Assembly (NCBI GenBank): GCA_023667265.1
Contig: JAMPAJ010000001.1
Span: forward strand, 489,962-534,257
DNA: 44,296 nucleotides
Reading direction: 5' to 3'
Origin: Alistipes sp.
GTDB lineage: Bacteria > Bacillota > Clostridia > Oscillospirales > Ruminococcaceae
The position numbers were made by a program, and so were the translations under genes. The notes under the pieces were generated by a model that was not told the origin of the DNA, did not search any database, and saw nothing but the letters and a program-made list of their open reading frames with translations. The first letter of the stretch is position 1; every line of letters begins with the position of its first letter. This document shows positions 34,432 to 41,604 of the stretch, one piece after another.

Positions 34432-34480
34432 AGAGCATAACCATTCAGCCATGTGGCTTGAATGGTTATGCTCTTTTTTT
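34432..34480 (+). terminator. Terminator of the SGNH hydrolase gene
   Basis: AGAGCATAACCATTCA (34432-34447) pairs with TGAATGGTTATGCTCT (34459-34474), extended inward by GCC/GGC, and is followed by a run of T. The remaining gap to 34615 has no other clear signal apart from AAAGGAGG before the next gene. Confidence 0.9.
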
Positions 34481-34615
34481 GCTATTCTATGTTAACATAA
34501 AGTTTACAAATATTTTTTCAGAAAACTTTCTCATTTTGATGTGCGGATTGTGTTCTGGTATAGCAAAGGGGTGAAAAATGCCAAAAAGCTCATATCTGCA
34601 AAGGAGGGATGAACA

Positions 34616-35047
34616 ATGCAAACTTTCCCTGAAACAGAGAAGCGAATATGTGCAATGTTTGATTCCTTCTGTAAAAAAGTCATACGGAATTACAGCAGAA
34701 ATCTAAAAAGAGCTGCAGCCAACCAAAGAAAACATTTCAGTACAGGAAGTATGTCGGTACAGTATTTGCTGAACTCTCTGACAATTGAGGACAAACGCCC
34801 GTCAGAGCAATATGTGATATATTTAGGAAATCATCCGTGTATCATTGAAAGTGAACTTCTATACCATGCTCTAAAAGATTTGAAAGAAAATCAGAGAAAT
34901 GTTCTTCTAATGGACTATTGGCTGTCGATGACAGACGAAGAAATAGCAAAAAGACTGGAGGTTACAAGACGCACGGTATATAACCTGAGAAATCGTGCGT
35001 TCAGCAAAATTCGAAGATACTATGAAAATCACGGACGAGACCCCTGA
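34616..35047 (+). CDS. Sigma-70 region 4-like regulatory protein of mobile elements
   Basis: A 143-aa protein whose C-terminal half is a sigma region 4 helix-turn-helix (ALKDLKENQRNVLLM, then MTDEEIAKRLEVTRRTVYNL and RNRAFSKIRRYY). There is no region 2, so it cannot be a full sigma factor. Similar small proteins accompany Tn916-like and related conjugative elements as regulators. AAAGGAGG precedes the ATG. It overlaps the next gene by 26 bp, so the two are translated together. Confidence 0.85.
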   Translation: MQTFPETEKRICAMFDSFCKKVIRNYSRNLKRAAANQRKHFSTGSMSVQYLLNSLTIEDKRPSEQYVIYLGNHPCIIESELLYHALKDLKENQRNVLLMDYWLSMTDEEIAKRLEVTRRTVYNLRNRAFSKIRRYYENHGRDP

Positions 35048-35267
35048 ATTGAGCTATAGCTTGATTCAACAAGCCGTCTGCGGTGAACCGCAGGCAGTAG
35101 AAACAATTTTACATATTTATGACCAGTATATCAATTCCATGGTAACGTTTGAGATGACGGACGTGAATGGAAATACAACGCAGAAAATTGATGAAGATAT
35201 GAAGATACAGATTCAGATGAAACTCATAGAGTCGATACAAACAAAATGGAGGAATTTAATTCAATGA
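35022..35267 (+). CDS. Small helical protein of conjugative-element type
   Basis: An 81-aa protein starting MKITDETPELSYSLIQQAV, resembling the helix-turn-helix domain proteins found right after the sigma-like gene in Tn916-type elements (Orf8-like). The helical body ends in IQTKWRNLIQ. The ATG at 35022 is chosen by overlap with the previous gene; the earlier in-frame GTG-type start would lie deeper in that gene. Its stop overlaps the next start (ATGA at 35264). Confidence 0.75.
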   Translation: MKITDETPELSYSLIQQAVCGEPQAVETILHIYDQYINSMVTFEMTDVNGNTTQKIDEDMKIQIQMKLIESIQTKWRNLIQ

Positions 35268-36067
35268 TACCAACAGACATATTTGAATTTGCCTACGTAC
35301 CGGATTGGTACGGGCAGTTAGAAGAACTTGCCGCAATGGCACTGCCTGAGCCTTGGAAGTTCAAGAAACCGATAGCAGCAACAAAAAATACAGATACGCC
35401 CATATTAGAGCGATATATCAACATGATCTTTCGCAAGATGAGCATTGATTACAATACAACCCCAGATGCAGCAGCAAAGTTTTTTCATATAGAGAACGAG
35501 TACGCCTGCTTTCACACAGGCTTGTATAATTATCGCTACAAAGCAATTTATGGCTGTTTTGAACGCAATAAAAAACTTGATACGACATTCAAATGGTATT
35601 TTCGTGGATTTTGTGATGAGGTATCACCGAGGATGAAATATATTGAACCGCTGCCGGAAAGGCCAAGTTATCCGATGATACAGAATGGTATCAACTTTAA
35701 TCCTAGGTGGTCAATCAGAGTGAATGTGGAACATATTCTGGGGGATGCAGAGAATTTAGAACGCATTCCGGCTAAGATACGCAAAGCAAAGAATCTGCCG
35801 CTTCTTCTTGAAACAGCGGTAGAGCTTGCAAGAAGAAAGTCTGTGGTAGAACCAAGTATCATTGTTCCGCAGGGATACCAGAACAGATTACAGTATCTGC
35901 TACCTATATGCCTAACAAATATGGTCAAGCCTGATCTTGCCATGACGCTTTCTGTTATGGACGGATACTATCTTGGAAATACCTGTCTGACGCTTGAAAT
36001 GGCTTACCTGAATGCAAGAATGATCGCACGCCCGACAGCCGGATGGCTGACTGATTTGGTAAAATAA
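35264..36067 (+). CDS. DUF3825-like protein
   Basis: A 267-aa soluble protein. The opening FEFAYVPDWYGQLEELA and the later FNPRWSIRVNVEHIL, NRLQYLLPICLTN and GNTCLTLEMAYLNARMI segments fit DUF3825, a domain of unknown function found in bacterial mobile elements; some related proteins are joined to RNA-binding or OST-HTH-type domains. The assignment is from memory of the motifs and moderate. The ATG at 35264 overlaps the previous stop and has GGAGG upstream; ATG 35246 has none. A terminator follows. Confidence 0.7.
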   Translation: MIPTDIFEFAYVPDWYGQLEELAAMALPEPWKFKKPIAATKNTDTPILERYINMIFRKMSIDYNTTPDAAAKFFHIENEYACFHTGLYNYRYKAIYGCFERNKKLDTTFKWYFRGFCDEVSPRMKYIEPLPERPSYPMIQNGINFNPRWSIRVNVEHILGDAENLERIPAKIRKAKNLPLLLETAVELARRKSVVEPSIIVPQGYQNRLQYLLPICLTNMVKPDLAMTLSVMDGYYLGNTCLTLEMAYLNARMIARPTAGWLTDLVK

Positions 36068-36088
36068 GCACTACATATAAAATCAGAG

Positions 36089-36132
36089 AGTCCGACAAGC
36101 TGCACTGAGTTTGTAGCTTGCCGGACTTTTTT
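36089..36132 (+). terminator. Terminator after the DUF3825-like gene
   Basis: AGTCCGACAAGCT (36089-36101) pairs with AGCTTGCCGGACT (36115-36127) with one mismatch, followed by TTTTTATTTTT. Confidence 0.85.
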
Positions 36133-36278
36133 ATTTTTGAAAATCGTTAATATAAGCGTGGATTCAGAACTTAAAATTTATAAATGTGAAACTTTTGTGA
36201 AATATTTTCAAACACGTCAGGTTATGTCAGGGTTGCGTTGTAGAATGAAAATAAAAGATGTGGAAAGGAGGACAGTGC

Positions 36279-36632
36279 ATGAATGTGATTGAAAGACGTC
36301 TGGAAATTTTGCGAATAATGAATGCAAAGAGGAAAAGTAATGTTACAGAACTTGCAGAAACATTAAATGTTTCGACACGAACAGTCCAGCGTGATATTCA
36401 GGCACTCATCACTGTCGTACCCCTTGTCTGCATCAGCGGAAACGGTGGAGGTATTCAACTGCTTGATGGCTATCATCTACACAGTAATATTTTCACCAAG
36501 GAAGAAGTAGATGTTGTAAAAAGTGTGATGACATATGCTAATGAACATGAAAAAAAGATTTTAACAGAGATGTTAGAAACATATGCTTCTTGTTATTGTC
36601 CGAAAAAAATACATAATCAAAAAGGAAAATGA
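36279..36632 (+). CDS. DeoR/HTH_11-type regulator, truncated relative to WYL proteins
   Basis: A 117-aa protein with a winged helix in residues 5-60 (RRLEILRIMNAKRKSNVTELAETLNVSTRT shortened here to its key parts ELAETLNVSTRTVQRDI). The remainder (GNGGGIQLLDGYHLH) matches the start of the WYL-type regulator linker, but the WYL domain itself is absent. ATG 36279 has AAAGGAGGA upstream. It ends two bases before the helicase start, so it is the first gene of the replication module and may regulate it. Confidence 0.8.
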   Translation: MNVIERRLEILRIMNAKRKSNVTELAETLNVSTRTVQRDIQALITVVPLVCISGNGGGIQLLDGYHLHSNIFTKEEVDVVKSVMTYANEHEKKILTEMLETYASCYCPKKIHNQKGK

Positions 36633-36633
36633 A

Positions 36634-38076
36634 ATGAAAGAAATCCTAAAAATCCCGATCAAAGCAAGCCTGTATCAGCATCAGCAGAATGCCTGCAAAT
36701 TTGCTTGTGAACGTTTTGGAATCCTGCCGTCAGAAGTACACAGCAACGGTGTGGCACTACTCATGGAAATGGGCTGTGGCAAAACGATTACTAGCATTGC
36801 CATTGCAGGACTCATGCATCAATACAAACATATCAAAAAAATTCTGATCACAGCGCCGCTGTCAATTCTTGGTGTGTGGGAACAGGAATTTGCACATTTT
36901 GCAGACTTTCCATATCAGCTGACAGTTTTGAAAGGAACAAGTTTTCAGAAGAAAGAGCAGCTATCCAAATTGCATGGAAATGCCCTGCAAATCGCTGTAG
37001 TCAATTATGAATCTGCTTGGAGGCTGGAAAAGGAACTGCTTGCTTTCAATGCAGACCTCATTATTGCAGACGAGGCTCATAAGCTGAAAGAAAACCGCAC
37101 TTCTCAGTCCAAGGCAATGCATCACTTAGGCGATAAGGCAAGGTACAAGCTGCTCCTGACAGGCACTCTTATCACAAATAAAGAAATCGACGTATTTTCA
37201 CAGTACCGTTTTCTGAACAGTGATATCTTCGGGACAAGCTTCTACGCATTCCGCAACAGATATTTTGATATGTGCGGCTACGGTAATCACATTCCTGTTT
37301 TCAAAAAGCAGATGATGAACGATTTCCTGCAAAAATTACACTCCATTGCCTATCGTGTAACGAAAGCGGAATGTCTTGACTTACCTGAAATTACGGAAGA
37401 GATACGCACCATAGAGTTAGAATCGAAAGCAATGAAACTATATAAGCAGCTTGAAAAAGAAAGCTTTGCAGAGCTTGCGGGTTCGGAGGTTTCTGCAATG
37501 AATGTTCTGACAAAAATGCTCCGATTATCGCAGATGACGGGCGGTTATCTCACCGATGATGAGGGCGATACAAATTCAGTCAGCACGGCAAAGCTGGAGG
37601 CTCTTTCTGACATTCTGGACACCATGCTTGCCGAAGATAAAAAGCTGGTCATCATGGCAAAATTTGTGCCGGAACTGAACGATATTCAGAAACTTCTTGA
37701 AAAGAAAAATATCGGTTATGCTTCCGTGCGTGGCGGTATCTCTAACCGTACCGAAGAAATCCGAAAATTTCAAAATGATACAGACTGCCGTGTATTTGTC
37801 GGGCAGATCGCAGCGGCAGGACTTGGAATTACACTGACCGCAGCGTCAACGATGGTGTTCTATTCGCTTGATTACAGCATGAGCAATTTTGAACAGGCAA
37901 AGGCAAGGATTCACAGAGTATCGCAGACTGAAAATTGTCTGTATATCTACCTTATCGCAAAGAATACAGTAGATGCAAAAATCCTCCGTTCTCTGCGTGA
38001 TAAGGTAGATCTGGCACGAACTCTTGTAGATGATTATCGGAACGGATTTGATCCGTTTCAGGAAAAGGAGGACTAA
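36634..38076 (+). CDS. SNF2-family DNA helicase/translocase
   Basis: A 480-aa two-lobed ATPase. Motif I is MEMGCGKT (Lys50), motif II DEAH (Asp146-His149), motif III LLTGTLI, and motif VI is in QAKARIHRVSQ near residue 430, with the Q-like LYQHQQNA opening. This is the short viral/mobile-element SNF2 type, lacking extra domains, which moves along double-stranded DNA. The ATG follows the regulator gene stop by one base. It heads a set of replication genes in the same direction with gaps of at most 20 bp. Confidence 0.92.
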   Translation: MKEILKIPIKASLYQHQQNACKFACERFGILPSEVHSNGVALLMEMGCGKTITSIAIAGLMHQYKHIKKILITAPLSILGVWEQEFAHFADFPYQLTVLKGTSFQKKEQLSKLHGNALQIAVVNYESAWRLEKELLAFNADLIIADEAHKLKENRTSQSKAMHHLGDKARYKLLLTGTLITNKEIDVFSQYRFLNSDIFGTSFYAFRNRYFDMCGYGNHIPVFKKQMMNDFLQKLHSIAYRVTKAECLDLPEITEEIRTIELESKAMKLYKQLEKESFAELAGSEVSAMNVLTKMLRLSQMTGGYLTDDEGDTNSVSTAKLEALSDILDTMLAEDKKLVIMAKFVPELNDIQKLLEKKNIGYASVRGGISNRTEEIRKFQNDTDCRVFVGQIAAAGLGITLTAASTMVFYSLDYSMSNFEQAKARIHRVSQTENCLYIYLIAKNTVDAKILRSLRDKVDLARTLVDDYRNGFDPFQEKED

Positions 38077-38077
38077 A

Positions 38078-38491
38078 ATGGAACTTAAAATGTATGAGCT
38101 TGCGGAGCAGCTGAAACAGCTTCGTGAGGAGAAAAAGGACGCAGAACAGCGTGTTAAGGACATCAATGCCGAAATCGACAAGACAGAATATGCACTGGTT
38201 CAGCTTATGGCAGAAACTGAAACGCAAAACTTCACCCGTGCAGGAACGATGTTCTCATTGACAACCAAAACCCGTGCATCCGCTGTGGCAGGGCATAAGG
38301 ACGAGCTGTATTCTGCTCTGAAAGAGAATGGATTCGGCGAGCTTGTTTATGAAACTGTCAACGCCAACAGCCTGTCAGCCTTTGTCAAGGAACAGATTTC
38401 TGAAAATCAGGATACCGTTCCGGAATGGCTGAACGGACTTGTAAACGTCTATGAGCAGACCTCTGTGTCTGTCCGCAAATCTACGAAATGA
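38078..38491 (+). CDS. Uncharacterised replication-module protein with coiled coil
   Basis: A 137-aa protein. The first 45 residues form a charged coiled coil (ELAEQLKQLREEKKDAEQR). The rest has a conserved look (FTRAGTMFSLTTKTRASA, ALKENGFGELV, VNANSLSAFVKEQ). Similar proteins are common in Firmicute phage replication blocks, where their role is not settled. The ATG at 38078 has AAAAGGAGG upstream and starts one base after the helicase stop. Its position between the helicase and the next gene suggests a helper in replication. Confidence 0.75.
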   Translation: MELKMYELAEQLKQLREEKKDAEQRVKDINAEIDKTEYALVQLMAETETQNFTRAGTMFSLTTKTRASAVAGHKDELYSALKENGFGELVYETVNANSLSAFVKEQISENQDTVPEWLNGLVNVYEQTSVSVRKSTK

Positions 38492-38505
38492 AAGGAATCA
38501 GAACT

Positions 38506-39240
38506 ATGAAAAATGAATTGATGGAAACAAACAACACAGGCTTTCTCGTTTTGCAGGATTTCGACCTTGCCAATGTTATGAGCGAGGAAATGGACGGTCT
38601 TTCGGCTACTTTTGAGCGTATCAAGATACCGTCTGGCGGTGGAATCATGTTTGAGATTCCCGGCGATAACCCCGATGAACCCGAAACTGTCAAGGAATTT
38701 TCGGCGGTTATCCTCTATCAGCATTCTCTGAACGCCTACTATGAAAGCGAGTATCAGGGCGGCTCTAATCCTCCAGACTGCGGCAGCTATGACGGTCATA
38801 ACGGCGAGGGTGATCCCGGCGGAAACTGCGATGTTTGTCCGCTGAATCAGTACGGTTCAGGCAAAAACGGCGCTAAAGCCTGCAAGAACCGCCGCCGTCT
38901 GTATCTTCTCCGTGAAGGTGAGATTTTCCCGATGATTTTATCGCTGCCCACCGGCTCATTAAAAGCATTTACACGTTACCTCATGCGTTTGATCCCGAAG
39001 TACAAAAACTCCAACGCTGTGGTAACCAGATTTACGCTGAAGAAAGCGTCGAGCAACACAGGCATCAATTACAGTCAGGCGCAGTTTGCAGTAGAACGTG
39101 CCTTGTCGCCGAAGGAATATCAGCTGATCTCTGCCATGACGGAACAGGTCAAGGCACTCAGCAGAAGCGTCGGCTATGAAGCAGAAGACGCATTAAATGT
39201 TGATCCCGAAACAGGCGAGATCATCGAACCTCTGAATTAA
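38506..39240 (+). CDS. Uncharacterised replication-module protein with a cysteine cluster
   Basis: A 244-aa soluble protein. The middle (about residues 95-135) holds Cys residues in DCGSYDG, NCDVCPLN and KACKNRRR, a spacing compatible with a zinc site. The N-terminal half is beta-rich and acidic, and a later segment reads GSLKAFTRYLMRLIPKY. Neighbours and layout suggest a single-strand DNA-binding or recombination helper, but I recognise no family. The ATG at 38506 has AAAGGA upstream; the first in-frame ATG at 38488 overlaps the previous gene. Confidence 0.72.
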   Translation: MKNELMETNNTGFLVLQDFDLANVMSEEMDGLSATFERIKIPSGGGIMFEIPGDNPDEPETVKEFSAVILYQHSLNAYYESEYQGGSNPPDCGSYDGHNGEGDPGGNCDVCPLNQYGSGKNGAKACKNRRRLYLLREGEIFPMILSLPTGSLKAFTRYLMRLIPKYKNSNAVVTRFTLKKASSNTGINYSQAQFAVERALSPKEYQLISAMTEQVKALSRSVGYEAEDALNVDPETGEIIEPLN

Positions 39241-39250
39241 GGAGAATGTC

Positions 39251-41173
39251 ATGGATAATTACAGATGTGCAACTTCGGTGCAGGAAATACAGGAATATAT
39301 AGGCAATGCGGAGATAGTCGCTTTCGACTACGAAACATCGCCGGACGAGCCTTACCGAATGGAAGAAAAAGCTGCTCTTGACCCGCATAAGAGCCATATT
39401 GTGGGGTGCAGTTTTTCTATTAAGGAGCATACAGGGATATACGTCCCTGTTGCTCATAAAATCGGTGAAAATATTGATAATACGTCGTTTTTCAATTTCC
39501 TGCATAGCTTTCTCACAAGCAAAAATATCATCAAAATCGCACACAATATCGCTTTTGAATCTGCGATGTCCTGTCATCAGGACATCGTGATTCAACCGCC
39601 TGTTTATGATACGATTTGTGCCGCACAGATGACCTTGAAAAGCAATTATGAATTTCGCAAACTTGCCGACAGCGGTCTGAAAAGACTGGCGGCGGAGCTT
39701 TGCCATGAGCCCTTGCCAACGTTTACAGATGTTACAAACGGCAGGCATTTTGATGAACTGAACGCACAGAATTCCGAAACGGTACGTTACGGTTGTGCAG
39801 ACTCCGATTTTGCACTCCGCCTGTATCATATCTTCAATAACTGGTTTGACCGTTTTCTGCCGAAACATCGGTATATTGTGGAACAGATAGAATCTCCCAC
39901 AGCGGTGTATCTCGGCATTATGAAGCATAACGGTGTGCCGGTTGATGTAGACCTGATGAAATCTCGTCAGCAGGAAGCACAGCAGCAAATGCAGCGTATC
40001 AGGAACGAGATTAATATGCTCATCGGCGACATAGAAATCGGCGCAAATTGCAGTACAAAAGCATTCAAGGATTATCTGTATCAGACCTTGAAACTGCCTG
40101 TTATGAAAGTTACTGCGTTAAATAAAGAAGCGGCAGATGATGCCTCTATGATCATGCTGAAGGAATGGTGCGATGTCAATCGTCCGAAACTTTCCACATT
40201 GTTTACACTTGTGCAGGAATACAGAAAGTGGGGAAAAATCAAGTCCACCTACATTGACGGATATCTGAAATATATCAATTCCACAACAGGCAGGATTCAC
40301 CCGGATTTCTTTGCACTTTCTACAGAAACGGGAAGAATGAACTGCCGGAATCCAAATTTGCAAAATTGTCCTCGCAAGAGCAACGACCCTATTGGGGTTC
40401 GTAACTTTATCAAAGCACCGAAAAATCACTTGATTCTGTCGCTTGATTTCTCGCAGATCGAACTGCGTGTAGGAGCATTTTATTGCCGTGACAGAACCAT
40501 GATGAACACCTACAAAAACGGCGGAGATATTCACGCTGCGACTACTTCCGTTATCTTCGGCTGTACTTACGAAGAAGCACAGGACAAGCATCGCAAGGAG
40601 TATAAGGAACAGCGTACCATAGCCAAAAATGTGAACTTCGGCACATTCTACGGACTCTTTCCGAAAGGTCTGCAAAGTACGCTGAAATTCAAGGCAGGCG
40701 TAGAAAAATCGGTTGATGAGTGTTCCGCAATTATTGTAAACCTAAAAGCCGGATACCCTGCACTGACAACATGGCAGGAAGAAACAAAACGAGATGCCGC
40801 AGGAAAAATGTATACAGAAACATGGCTCGGCAGACGACGTTATCTTCCTAATATCAGAAATGATAGCTGGGGATTGAAATCTTTTGCGGAACGCTGTTCC
40901 TTGAATACTCCAATTCAAGGAACAGCGGCAGATATTCTGAAACTTGCGATCGTCCGCATTTTAGAGGGACTGCCGTCACGCCCGTGGCTGAAACCAATAT
41001 TGCAGATCCACGATGAACTGACATTTATTATTCCGAAAGAAAATCTCAATGAATCAGTGCAATTTATCCGTAAATGTATGGAACAGCAGCCGTTTCCTGA
41101 GTTTGACCTGCCGCTTGTGGCGGAGGCTTCTGCCGGAGAAAGTTTTGGTAATTTAGAGGAACTGGAGGGATGA
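39251..41173 (+). CDS. Family A DNA polymerase with 3'-5' exonuclease domain
   Basis: A 640-aa phage-type polymerase. The N-terminal exonuclease has FDYETS (Asp26 and Glu28) and HNIAFE. The polymerase part has motif A LDFSQIELR (Asp399), the O-helix motif B (RTIAKNVNFGTFYGLF) and motif C IHDE (Asp588). There is no 5' nuclease domain, so it is shorter than chromosomal Pol I and all active-site residues are intact. AAGGAG precedes the ATG. The stop overlaps the next gene by four bases. It should copy the element's DNA. Confidence 0.95.
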   Translation: MDNYRCATSVQEIQEYIGNAEIVAFDYETSPDEPYRMEEKAALDPHKSHIVGCSFSIKEHTGIYVPVAHKIGENIDNTSFFNFLHSFLTSKNIIKIAHNIAFESAMSCHQDIVIQPPVYDTICAAQMTLKSNYEFRKLADSGLKRLAAELCHEPLPTFTDVTNGRHFDELNAQNSETVRYGCADSDFALRLYHIFNNWFDRFLPKHRYIVEQIESPTAVYLGIMKHNGVPVDVDLMKSRQQEAQQQMQRIRNEINMLIGDIEIGANCSTKAFKDYLYQTLKLPVMKVTALNKEAADDASMIMLKEWCDVNRPKLSTLFTLVQEYRKWGKIKSTYIDGYLKYINSTTGRIHPDFFALSTETGRMNCRNPNLQNCPRKSNDPIGVRNFIKAPKNHLILSLDFSQIELRVGAFYCRDRTMMNTYKNGGDIHAATTSVIFGCTYEEAQDKHRKEYKEQRTIAKNVNFGTFYGLFPKGLQSTLKFKAGVEKSVDECSAIIVNLKAGYPALTTWQEETKRDAAGKMYTETWLGRRRYLPNIRNDSWGLKSFAERCSLNTPIQGTAADILKLAIVRILEGLPSRPWLKPILQIHDELTFIIPKENLNESVQFIRKCMEQQPFPEFDLPLVAEASAGESFGNLEELEG

Positions 41174-41604
41174 ATTTGGCATCAACGCACAACAGCGAGG
41201 GATATTTCTCGCCCACAGAATTTGAAGCAATGAAAAGAATCGAGACCGAGGAACGAAAAGCACGGCGTTTAGCCGCTTTTCGCCCTCTGGTATATATCTG
41301 CTCGCCCTATCGTGGAAATACAAATGAGAACATTGAAAATGCACGGAAATACAGTCGTTTTGCGGTCAGAAATCACAGCATTCCTTTTGCGCCGCATCTG
41401 CTTTTTCCGCAGTTTATGGACGACACTCTCGGAGAAGAACGTCAAACGGCGATGTTTATGAATTATGTCATGCTGACCAAATGCGTGGAATTATGGGTAT
41501 TCGGCGGCAATATTTCTGAGGGCATGGCTCAGGAGATAAAGTGGGCAAAACGCAGGCATATGCCGATTCGTTATTTCACGGAAACAATGGAGGAAGTCTT
41601 ATGA
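41170..41604 (+). CDS. DUF4406-like protein, nucleoside deoxyribosyltransferase fold
   Basis: A 144-aa protein. After an N-terminal extension (residues 1-35), it follows the DUF4406 pattern: VYICSPYRGN, ENARKYSRFAV, APHLLFPQFMD, and a late ELWVFGG with ISEGMAQEI. This fold resembles nucleoside 2-deoxyribosyltransferases, which suggests handling of nucleotides or nucleosides, but the catalytic Glu of true enzymes cannot be confirmed. It overlaps both neighbours (ATGA at each end), so it is tightly coupled to the polymerase and primase. Confidence 0.82.
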   Translation: MNLASTHNSEGYFSPTEFEAMKRIETEERKARRLAAFRPLVYICSPYRGNTNENIENARKYSRFAVRNHSIPFAPHLLFPQFMDDTLGEERQTAMFMNYVMLTKCVELWVFGGNISEGMAQEIKWAKRRHMPIRYFTETMEEVL

